Source: Pterois miles | Taxonomy: Eukaryota; Chordata; Actinopteri; Perciformes; Scorpaenidae | Assembly (NCBI GenBank): GCA_947000775.1 | Contig: CAMQGK010000327.1 | Coordinates: 16,812,501-16,876,500 of the forward strand | DNA: 64,000 nt | Direction of reading: 5' to 3' | Shown here: in pieces, positions 51,301 through 62,175 of the stretch | Layout of the letters: each line of letters begins with the position of its first letter | Numbering within the stretch: the first letter of the stretch is position 1 | The notes under the pieces: generated by a model | What the model was told of the DNA's origin: nothing | Databases searched by the model: none | The model's input: only the letters and a program-made list of their open reading frames with translations | Made by a program: the position numbers and the translations under genes

Positions 51301-53394
51301 GATACTTCTCCAATAAAAGATTGATTTCTTTTTTTTAAACCACTTATCACTCAACATCGCATAAAATACATGCAATTAGTGACTTCAACTTTATTAAACA
51401 TTTTATAGATTTCCACATGTAGCGTTAATATGATTTGTTGGAAGTGACTGTGTGAGCGAGTGTGTTACTGTCCTCACTACACGAGTCCTTTCTGGTCTCA
51501 CCATCGTGTCACTTGTCTGATGTCATCACACTGTGAATGTGATTAAATAAATGCTAGAAGTGGACAGTAGACAGGACAGCTCTTTTAAGCTGTAATTCTA
51601 TGTGTGTCTATGTAACTGTGAGTGATCTGGCAGTGAAAACTGGTTAGACAATTATTTTTTGCAAAATGTTTAATTCACCAAACTTCGTTGAGTACCGCGG
51701 GGTACAACATGCTGTTTTGACAAGTGAATTTCTAATTTCGACAGTCTCCCCTTCCCTTTCCTCCCATCTTTCTCAAAAGTAAAAGCTTGCAGTCATGGAG
51801 GTTAACGTCGAGTTGCTGCAGGTGCATTTTTAAATACACTGGATGTCTGTGTGAGTGATGGGATGGCACGATGGTGAGCAAATATTGGAAAAAGGGTGAT
51901 GAACATCTCTGACATTCAAGGTAAGGACATATGGTCAGGAAAAAAAAAGAAAATCAATGATATGCTACTCAGCAACCAATGAGGGACAAATGGAGGGAGC
52001 CCTTCTGCAGAGTCACTTGATGTGTTTAGAGCACATGCAGACCAAACTGTACGGTTTGAATGATATTGGCAAAAAAACAAATAATCCATGACTTAAACTG
52101 AGGTCAAAGAATAAAGAATAAGCTCAAGGATTAAAATGAAACTCCACATTATGATGATTAAATGTATCTATCAATTTATAATACAACCTTTATCCTGAGA
52201 ATGAACAGTGTGGCGGAATTTAATGTGCCAGCCTTTCAGATTATTATCAATCGTCCTGGCCATTAATAATTGGACAGTAAATATTCATTACAAGCCTCCA
52301 TATCGTGACATGAAGGCTATGTCTGGCCAATTAAAAATGCATAAGGAGTAATGGGGCTTTATGAATAACTTAGCAGATGCCTCTCTCTGCTAGAGCATGG
52401 GAAAGGCAACAAAGACTTTAACAATATGACAGTTTTCTATTCGACATATACAGTATATATAATCATGCAGACAAAACTAAAGGACTTAAATCTGGAGGCT
52501 TTAACAAAGCATGGGCTTTACATGAAGTCTTAAAGGTCTTTACAAAACAAAACAACATATTCCATAATACCATTAATACTGTACAGTGGTGAATTGCATC
52601 CTAAATATATGCAGCACAAACTGAAGTGCTACACACTGTATATGAAAGGCTTTTTATAAATAATGTAACTGAATTGTATTTGCTGTATAATATGTTTTTA
52701 TGGTTAAACTTATTATTCATGCTTACCGATTCAGTACTAATACTGTAGTTGCCCAGTAGATGTCAGGTTTGTATAAGAAAAGGTGTTTGTGACACCTACA
52801 GTATCTTACTGATGCTTCTTCAGTCACTAGCGACTTGCACTTGGTACATGCAGACACCACAGGGTCCAACATACAGCCCAGCAACATGGATTTCCACATA
52901 AAAAACCAAGATGTTAATTCAGTACATCATAAAGATATAATAATGTTATACACAGCCTTTCCTTTGTCTCTATCTGCAAGTAAAGCTCACGCTTCCATAC
53001 CTCTTAATGGATAGTAGTACTGTAAGTAGATACCTGATAACACAACTGCAAGTAGTAATTATTGTAAGTGAATTAATGAATCAGTGTGTGGATTACTGGC
53101 TGAACTGAAATATGTGAGTGAGCGACAGTGAGCAGCTTTGTAATGCTTATTTAGATCATGATTTTCTTGTGCGCAGCAGTATGCATGGAATGTGAATCCC
53201 ATATGGTCCCATAAAAATTAGAGCATGTGTTACTGGAGTCAGTTGAGTCAACAAGATGTCCTTGAACCCAGTGATAAAATGTCAAAATCTACTGTAAAAT
53301 GAGCAATGTGTAAAACATAAAAATTGAAGATCTTGCCAAAAAAACAGCTACATTCTTCCCTAAATGAAGTGTTATTTTCAGCACCAGATGTAGG
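48315..53394. other. Long mostly unique, gene-free stretch
   Basis: Five kilobases with almost no recognisable transposons, apart from the AAAT array and a short CA run at 49,519-49,538. Some segments (about 50,690-50,950 and 52,170-52,420) look compositionally like conserved non-coding DNA, but this is an impression from sequence texture only. Confidence 0.4.
50030..50060. repeat. (AAAT)n microsatellite
   Basis: About eight units of aaat/aata. Confidence 0.93.
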
Positions 53395-54180
53395 CTACAT
53401 CTTTTTAGCTGTAGTGATGGTAAATTCGGATGAGTCAACGCATTATCACGTCAAAGCATAGCGTGTCAGTGTCAGGTTTTGTCTCGCCGAGGTGTGAATA
53501 GCACATGTGTATGAAGGTAAAGCCACAAAACCACTCACAGAGGTTTAGGCAAAAAAACAAAAAAACAAAAAAACACTTCACTTACAGTAAGGTTTAGGAA
53601 AAACATCATGGCTGGGCTTACAATAAATACTTAATAAGTAAAATTAAAAATAAAGTAAAAATATGTACAGAAATAACAGTACCTTAACACAGTCTATGGT
53701 TAGTGCAAAGTATGTGACAAACATCACTAGCATAACTTACAAAACACAACACAACAATCGTCTGCTGGCCTATGCAGCCTGTCTCACCTTTTAACGGTGG
53801 AACGATCTGCCACTGCACATCAGACAGACCTCGTCACTGTCCGATTTTAAAACTCACCTTAAAACCCATTTTTATTCCTTAGCTTTTGACCCAGCTTGAG
53901 ACTTTGCATCTGTTTTATTGTTCCTATTGCTTTTTACTATTGCTTATTTTATGTTTTATATATTTATTTTGTACAGCACCTTGTTTTCAGCTGTGGTTGT
54001 TTTTAAAGTGCTTTATAAATAAAGTTGAGTTTAGTCAAGTTTTATTCTACATCAAGTGTAGCATATTCACGTGGACACATTTACATTGCCGTTGGTACAA
54101 ACTACATGGCGTATAATGACAATCCTGAAGCAAAAATGGTATTCTTATTATACGCTTTTGCCTAGGGCATCATTGTATCA
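53395..54180 (+). repeat. Dispersed repeat family D, copy 1, split by a LINE
   Basis: The first half has aggtttaggaaaaacatcat and the second gacacatttacattgccgtt, matching the continuous copy at 58,875-59,410. The LINE at 53,793-54,038 sits between them. A CAAAAAAA tandem run is at about 53,550. Confidence 0.65.
53793..54038 (+). mobile_element. LINE 3' end nested in another repeat
   Basis: Reads RWNDLPLHIRQTSSLSDFKT HLKTHFYS near 53797-53878, the usual C-terminus of a fish LINE polyprotein. Its 3' UTR follows with gtgctttataaataaagttg. It interrupts the TTAGGTTTAGG-type repeat, whose two halves lie at 53395-53792 and 54040-54180. Confidence 0.85.
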
Positions 54181-54534
54181 CACGCCCTTTCCTGGATGGT
54201 TTATGCTAGGTTCACACTGTGAGCTACGAAAAGGTACAAAAGAGTCGAGCGTGGCCTGCTACACTGTGCTGCACTCGATGACGTAGTTATGTCATTAAAT
54301 AGCACTGGGAACTGGCTAACGGCAAGAACAAGTTTCCATTCTTTCCGGTCATCCGTTTTTTTTTTTTTAAGACGGAACAAAACAGGAATGGTGGGGAGAG
54401 AGAAGGGGACTGGAAATGGTGAAACAAAAACATGATTGGTTGATGCATCGCCATGGCATTGGAGCGCTGAAAAAAGTTGAGGCCAGCTCGACTTTGATTT
54501 GTAGTGTGTCAGTTTGTAGCCTCATGCTTTGTCG

Positions 54535-55010
54535 CTCCAACCCGATCTCACAGGAAGAGATAAATATAAATATAAAATAAATAGCACAATTCTGCGGGTC
54601 ATAATAACACATTTTAGGCTTTTTGTGTGTCATTTCACAATTAGATTTAACATTTGTGTTATTTAACGCCACAGTTTCATCGTGAACAAAACTACGGTAA
54701 TGGCCGCAGTTAGGTTTAGGCAACAAAGCCACTTAGTTAGATTTAGGAAAAACATCATGGTTGGTCTGAAAATAAATATGTTAACTAACATACATAACAT
54801 AAGTAAGGACACAAACACTGGACTCCTGGTTGAAAGTCGTATCTGTTTGACCCATCCACATCCCCTCTTGCTCACCAAGCTCACTTTCAACTTCTCCCTT
54901 TTGGAGAAATTGTGGATGCATTTACAGTAAATACAGACTATGGCATTAAATGACATGCCAAAAGCAGTGCCATTGTTATTGCACACAAAACATTGCATTA
55001 GAGGTACGTG
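54535..55010 (+). repeat. Dispersed repeat family D, copy 2
   Basis: Shares cccgatctcacaggaag, acggtaatggccgcagttag, gtttaggaaaaacatcat-type words and atgcatttacagtaaataca with the other copies. Confidence 0.65.
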
Positions 55011-56992
55011 TGGTTTCAAAGTGGGCTACGCTGCTGTTTTTTTTTTCTTTTAACAGTATATTTATTGGAGTTTTCCACTTATACATTATATCCCAATAAC
55101 TTGGTCAGTCTTGGCAGCAAGCACAGTAGACACAAATGAATAGGTAAACAAATATAACAGTCACTGAAACAGAAATAACTATATAGAAGTTACAGAAATA
55201 ACAGTGTAAAGAATTTTTAATGCACACATGGGCTACTCCAATTTCCTAATCTTAATCCAATCACCCTGCCCCCACTCCAGTCTCTTACATTTATTGATTA
55301 TCACCAACATTTTGTTTTTAAAACTCCATAAACTATGCTGCTCTGTCACTAGGCATGTGAACGTGACCATCCTCGCTCTACTGTGTATGTAAAAGCAATG
55401 GATTAGACCCACTTCACCTCTTTTAGTCGGAAACCTCCTTGTGTTCATACTTTTCAATTAATGCTTGTTTGCTGACAAAAACTTTAGAAAGTCAGCCAAA
55501 ATCAGCTGAAGCTGTGTTGTTAAATACTGGCAGCAGCACACATGGACTTAACTAATGTCACTGATCACCTTTGAGGGCTGCGTGTGGATAAAAGATGAAT
55601 ATTTTTTGGTGTTAATAGATTCATTCAGCTTCTCTGAAGTTGCTTCGCTTGTAAGTGAAAACCTACTTGGCAATAATTGATAACTGATTCTAAATTGGTG
55701 CTTCAGTCAAGCCTGTATATTCAGGTTTTAATTTGGATGCACCAATTTCCATTTATCTTTGGAATATGTTGCTTTTATCTCAGAAAGGCTTTTGACAAAC
55801 ATGTTTTTCTGACAGGGATTTGTTTATTTCCAGAACACTCAGCTGTCATATACACATGTCTCTTCACATTATTTTGAAAAGGCACTGCTATGGCCACCTT
55901 GACTTGAGTGCTAAGCCTGATGACTGTGATTGGATCAAAAGAAAAACAAAAGCAACCCAGTGTTTTTTCACACTAATTATGAGTTCACTCAGACACCTCT
56001 GCTGTACTGGCAAAGTCCTAAAATTCATGGATCTCCTTTCATTTTATCTACAACCTGGACAAAAAAACACTTGACATTTTGTCCTGGTTCATCTTGTTAT
56101 GAATTAACAGCAGGTAAACTACTCGTACAGATTTATTGGCAGAAGTTGTATATTGGCTGCTAAATAATACACTGATAATCAGTTTATCCCCATCATTTTG
56201 GACGTCTTGTGTTCTCTGCTACATCCACCTAAAAGTCACACTAATGGTTCACCGTATCCTCATACAACAATTTGTATGATATCTTACAAAAAGTTATTTT
56301 TCATTTTTCTGTGATTTTCCTACAAATGTCCAGCAACACAAGCGATCAGTGTGGCTGCATAAGCCCCTGCAGCGCAGAACCTATTTCGGCAACAGATCTA
56401 CTTGGTAAGGTTTAAGTTAAGGTGGTTTGGGTTAAAATAAGTGTTTCCTACATAAAACATGTAAGTTTGTTGTGTAACTTACAGTAGGGGTGTGATGGTG
56501 AGGAAATGTTCCCACCTTTAAACTTGTGACAACACCAGTGTTACTGATTACTCCTGACATTTTACAAGAAAAGATGACGGTCAATGTATGTAGCACGCTA
56601 ACTTGATCTTTACTGTCAGATGGCCGAGTTTCAGTGTTACCCCGACACACCGGCTGTGACCGGTCCGTCCTCCTTCCAGTGTTTGCTTCATTAATGGCAT
56701 GGTTCCCTTACAGCATTGGATTTAAATCTGAAATACTGCCAAATAGGCGCTTTTGCTTTTTACAAGGACACCAAATCCTCCACCATCGTCTTGTCTGTTA
56801 ACTCCCTCTTGTCCCGTGCATGTAAAATCTGACTCCTGCTACTCTGAGCTAAGAGACCCTTCTGAGGGGACACGATCACTTTCTGTTTGTAGCATCTGTC
56901 GTCAAACTGTGCATTGATGACTCAGCGCTGATTCATGACAATGAAGTAAAAAAGCGAAATGACGATGGGGGCGGTGGGCAAATAATGTAATC
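55011..56992. other. Gene-free sequence
   Basis: A minus-strand ORF at 55,457-55,233 has no recognisable family. A possible fragment of repeat family D is at 56,395-56,450. Otherwise nothing recognised. Confidence 0.45.
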
Positions 56993-57003
56993 GGTGTGTG
57001 CCC

Positions 57004-57375
57004 GGGGCTACATGGTAGTAGTTAGCGCTCTTGCCTCACAGTAACAGGGTCGCAGGTTCGAATCCGGCTTGGGGCTCTTCTGTGTGGAGTTTGCATGTTC
57101 TCCCTGTGTAAGCATGGGTTTTCTCCGGGTACTCCGGCTTCCTCCCACAGTCCAAAGACATGCTGTTTAGGTTAACTGATGACTCTAAATTGCCCGTAGG
57201 TGTGGATGTGAGCGTGAATGGTTGTCTGTCTATATGTTGTCTGGCTCTATGTGCCCTGCGATGAACTGGTGACCTGTCCAGGGTGAACCCCGCCTTCGCC
57301 CAATGCCAGCTGGGATCGGCTCCAGCCCCCCCGCGACCCCTAACGGGATAAGCGGTTGATGATGGATGGATGGAT
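57004..57375 (+). mobile_element. SINE family B, full length and well conserved
   Basis: Complete head (gtagttagcgctcttgcctc, B-box GGTTCGAATCC), body and (GGAT)n tail. An 11-bp duplication GGTGTGTGCCC flanks it (56993-57003 and 57376-57386). Confidence 0.92.
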
Positions 57376-57467
57376 GGTGTGTGCCCTAATACTGTGTAAC
57401 ATCGGTAACACTGACTACCGTGCAAGTCTATAATTTATGTATTAGGTGTTAGTTAAGAGCCAAAAAA

Positions 57468-57472
<5 letters not shown>

Positions 57473-57500
<28 letters not shown>
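57473..57500. repeat. 28-bp A homopolymer
   Basis: 28 consecutive A residues directly before a fragment of repeat family D. Confidence 0.95.
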
Positions 57501-57504
<4 letters not shown>

Positions 57505-57885
57505 ACATTGACTTTTGGTTCCACATGGGACATGAACAACATCTCCTGGGTGAAAGTCCCATGTTTGTTTGACCCTGACCTCCTCCCTCTATATTATGTC
57601 ACCTGACATCCTGAGAGGCAGCGCTGCATGTCCTAGCTCACGATTACATGGGTTATGTATGAACTGCATTAAATTACTTGTCATATGTACAAACAGTGAA
57701 GGAGAACAGCCTGAATGGTTACATGGTAAGTATGGATAATTGGACAGGGAAGTCAGTCCTATAGAGTTGTGGGAATAGAGTTGAGTTATAGAGTTGGGAA
57801 TGATGCTCTACTGTAAGGATAAAGTCCAAAATCTTAAAATACTGATTAGTTGATGCCCTTCACTGGATGCACTAGCAATGACTAA

Positions 57886-57911
57886 CCCCCCCCCCCCCCC
57901 CCCCCCCCCCC
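57886..57911. repeat. 26-bp C homopolymer
   Basis: 26 consecutive C residues, so 26 G on the minus strand, which could form G-quadruplexes. Confidence 0.95.
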
Positions 57912-58874
57912 AGCGGTGTCTGTGAGCAGTTCACCCTGTTTGTTTAAATAAAAGTCTAAAGTGGTTCAGGCAGAACTCAAAGTAAAGTGCGGCAGTATAG
58001 TATTTCCCAGCCTTCTGCCCAGTGCAGACTAAGATATGCACAAGTGACCCAGACATGGAATAAATATTGTGACTGGTGTCGACCCAGTGTGCAGTGCTGA
58101 GAGCTGTCATGTGACAAGTGCTGGCCGAGACTCTTCTCCAAACCGTGGAGTGTTACTTTGGAACAGGTGGTGCATCTACTTAGTCGAACAGCTTGTTTTG
58201 CGTGGCTGCTGAAAATAAACAGCGACTGATCCAGAAACTTATTACCAGTATCCGTCTTTTCTTGGACTGTTCTGTTGCAGCGATGTCCAATTGAACGTAA
58301 CTTGTCAGTAATTGCTTTTTTCATTCTCTTCTGGTTCTGAGGCTTTTCCTATTGCCAGGTGCTACCAGGGCTAAGCAGAGATGTTATAGCTGCGCTGCAC
58401 ACTGCGGACAGTCACGGAGCCCCGGAGCAAACAAGCGGACATATATATCACTTGACTGTGTGTCAGGACGATTACTGGATAAAGATCACAATATGACACT
58501 TTTCCTTTTCTGTGCTGGCTCAGTGAACAGAAGGAAAGCTCCTGCAGCTCAGCATGGCCCTGTCCAGGATATTGATCACAGATCTCAGGCCTGAGACCTC
58601 TCAAGCCTGTTAGGAAAAAAAAATCATTCTGCCTTTTTCATTGTCACAACATCACACTAATGCTCACTTCGCGAAGCACCGATTTTACAAATGATAATCT
58701 ATTTCTATTGATTTCAGAAGAAAGGCGCTTCATTTCTTTAGTGTCTCTAATTCTTGCAGTATATTTTTATGATGCGTCACCAGTTTAACAGCAGTTTTAT
58801 GTAAGTATTGTGGTGGAGTTTGTATAATGATAGCATGCCAAATCATTTTCTTTGAGGCCTCACTATCACTCAAA
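57912..58874. other. Gene-free sequence
   Basis: A 115-codon minus-strand ORF at 58,324-57,977 matches no family I know and is probably chance. Confidence 0.4.
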
Positions 58875-59410
58875 TAAACCAACCCGATTTCACGGGAAGG
58901 CATATACTAAAGACGTTCTGCTTGTCATGAGGATGCTTTTAAGTATTTTTGCTTGTCATTTGTATGAAACAGAACAAAACCACAGTAATGCCAGCAGTTA
59001 GGTTTAAGCACAAAACCACTTAGGTTTGGGAGAAACATCATGGTTGGGCTTGAAATAAGTATATAAATGTAAAGTAACATACATATGGAAACAACGTATT
59101 ATTACTACAGAACACACCACTCCACACCACAAAAAACACTAACGTAACTTACAAAATACCTGACAAACATCTCAAACACCAGCCTTCTGGTTGAAAATCC
59201 TGTATTTGTTGGACCCGTCCACCTTCCGTATCAATAAACCACAAGCGGCCTTTCTCACTTTTTATCCTACGTTACTAGCTCGGAGAATAGCATATTTATG
59301 CTGATGCATTTACCTTGCAGTCAGTACAGACTACAAACACAAATGACACGCCAAAAACAGAAACAACGGTCTTATTGCATGCGTTTGCCAAGTGCATTAT
59401 CTTGATATTC
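58875..59410 (+). repeat. Dispersed repeat family D, copy 3
   Basis: The least interrupted copy: cccgatttcacgggaagg, acagtaatgccagcagttag, gagaaacatcatggttggg, ctggttgaaaatcctg and gatgcatttaccttgcagtc in order. Shorter relatives occur near 56,395-56,450 and 57,500-57,690. Confidence 0.65.
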
Positions 59411-61739
59411 ATACTTCTTAAAAAACACATCTGATCATCAAAAAATACCATAAAAAGAGCAAAACCAACCATGTGTTGGCCCTTCTCTCAATACTTAATG
59501 AGCTTGTCTTTGGCACTCAGACCATTTGTTCCTACTGAAGATGTAAATCTTTAAGAATGGGTCACAAATTTATACTTTAATTAAAAAAGGCTCAGTAATT
59601 TCAGCTGAGCACTGTATGTGTATCTGTTAATAAATGTTACTCAAACAAGACTATATAGCTCATTTGTTTGGGACTATTTTCAGCAGCAGATTAATACATA
59701 TTTGGTGCACTGATGACAATTTACAATAACAGGATGGTATCAAAATAAAGTACAGTGCCTATGTTCTTGGTAATGAAGGAGCATGTCACCCAGCGCAATA
59801 GTGTGGCTCATCGATAGTTTTGGTGTTTCCATTGGATTTGAATGCATTTAGAAAAATACTGAATAGCACCAGACATATTCATCAAGCTGTTTCATTTTCT
59901 CTTTAAATTCGTATGTTCTTTTTGTAATAAATAATTTTGGTGAAAACATGACCACAGTGTGGTAAGTATTCCCATACATAGATATAAGTTATACTTCCCT
60001 GTCTGTTACCTAAATCTGACATTTTATGATTCTGTTTTGATAATATGGGAAATACATGTCGCACACCCTACAGAAGTGTTATGTTTTTCTTTCTTTCAAC
60101 GTCCTTTTTCTTGGCTGTGCTAAAGCGGGAGCGGGGTGCTGTGACCCTTAATCTTTTCTATTCTTTTCGAGAACAGGCCGGAGACAAATCAATAGCGCAA
60201 ACAAAAGCATTTTTATATATGCAGTTATTAGGTCATAAGCTACAGTATGTCACACTTCATTTCAGCAACAGCTGAGACCTCCGGTGGGGCCGGCTCTCCC
60301 CCAGCCCTGTCCCTGCAGGGACATTATGAGAATCATAAATAATACGTGCTAATGAGATATGAATTGATTACGTGGGGAAAAGCTTGACGCTCTCAATCCA
60401 TCACCCTAAATGATGTTTAACAATAGATTACCAGCCAATAATTCCTCCAATATGAGATTAAATAAAATAGCAGGGCAGTTTTCAGCAGACTACCTCCGCC
60501 TCCCTCTCCTCCCATTTTCCAGCGGGTGGAAATAAATCTGCTCAATTACTGTACCATCAATCCCTTTTTCACTGCTAAGGACATTATTATTTCATTTGGA
60601 GCTTGTTCATGCATCATAGATTATTTCATTTTACTCAGTCAATACGGAGAAGTGCAGTATTTTATGTTATCCACTGGGGCTTATGGTGAAGTGGGGATTT
60701 AATGGAGTATACGTGGCTCAGGAAGAGGGGGCTTGCTGTAAATGGAAGAAACGTGGTTATCACCTGGGTGCAGTTAGAAAAACCCAGATGTATATATTCA
60801 TGCGCACATATTCCGTTTCCTAGGAGATATATACATTTGCTCCATGCTATCCTCAGGCACCTGACAGACAATGGGAAAATGGTTCTCCCTCAAACCTGTG
60901 ATCAATTGAAACCACATTAGCGGTGCCTATAAGATGATTTGGAACATCACTTCAATCCCAAAGAACAATGAAAATTGGATAACACACATGCTCACTGGGC
61001 TCTAACTTAGCTGCAAATCATGTTAAGGTTTTCAGTGAAGCCAAAGTTGTGATTGGTTATTTCTCCTTTAACTGCATCACGTTGTACCTCTGAGGGTTTA
61101 CTTGTGATGATCTGTGTTAATGTGTGTTCTTATCGCTTTTCTATGGCTCAAAGACACATAGGCCTGGAAACAAACAAACGCAGAGAGTGGGAGTAGTCAG
61201 AATGAAATTCCAAATATACGGTTTCATCGTTGGCTGTTGCCTTGACATGGGCTCTAAAATGCATTTCACTTAGCAGGATGGCGGTTGGCTTATTTCTGAC
61301 AGAGCAGCCACATTCAGAACGCAGAGAGAGAGATTTCACAGATCACATTTAGTGAGAATGGCATTAGCTACATCTTTATCTCAGGAGTGCAATGCTACAG
61401 GCCGAGAATGGTTCGCCGACTCCTCTCCTTGGTGCAGCAGACAATTGAAATGCTGTGTAACTCTGAAATTGGCTTTTAGAAGTTCTGCATTATAAAGTAT
61501 GTCCCAATGAGTTAAATCAAAAACTTGGTTCTAATTGCAGTTTAATCAGTTCAGATGGCGATGTTGGTCTGTCGGCTGGTCCACCGCTGTGGTCCAGAGT
61601 GGAATATTTAACAACTACAGTATTACTTGTATTGCCATTTATGACATTTATGGTCTCCAGAGGATGAAGCCTATAGTGAACCCTTTTTCAACCACCTTGA
61701 ATCCTTCACTTTTCCTCTTGTGCCACCAGCAGAATGATA
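59411..61739. other. Mostly unique gene-free sequence
   Basis: No exon recognised. The part at about 60,290-60,700 is repeat-free and rich in TAATTA-like and ATGAGATATGAATTGATT-like words, so it is a candidate conserved non-coding element. Confidence 0.4.
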
Positions 61740-62175
61740 TTTTTGGCTTTTAGAGAAATGTATTCACAAAAAATTTATGGATTACCATGAAATTAAATAC
61801 AGACATTCAAGGTCTTCTGAAGATGAATTCTCATAATGGCACCATGAGGTTCACATTTGTGGTTCTTAGTCAAATCTCTGGACAGCAATTGGATGGATTA
61901 CCATGACATTTGGTACAGACATTTATCATCCCCACAAGATTAATTGTAACTTTGGTGATCCCTTTACTTTTTATGCGGTCAAAGTTAAGATTTTTGAATA
62001 CTTTGGTTTATCACCAAATGCCTTCAAAACTTAGATTCCCATCAGCCTTAGCTGTGTTTAATACTAACTAGCAAATGTTAGCATGCTAACACGCTTAACT
62101 AAGATTGTGAAGAACAGCTAAACATCAGCAAGTTAGCGCTGTCATTGTGAGCATGATAATGTGAGGATTTTTTAA
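61740..62175 (+). repeat. Dispersed repeat family C, copy 3
   Basis: Has two successive gattaccatga blocks, then gattaattgtaactttggtg, cccatcagccttagctgtgt and gttagcatgctaacacgctt. A related short piece (gccgctagcatggctgaaga) is at 47,953. Confidence 0.65.

Noticed and set aside
54367..55019. Two overlapping minus-strand ORFs of about 120 codons
   Set aside because: They lie across repeat family D and have no recognisable domain.
55233..55457. Minus-strand 74-codon ORF with RFPTKRGEVGLIHCFYIHSR
   Set aside because: Faintly LINE-like, but I could not match it to a known retrotransposon protein.
57977..58324. 115-codon minus-strand ORF
   Set aside because: No recognisable domain, no splice-site context and ordinary composition; treated as a chance ORF.
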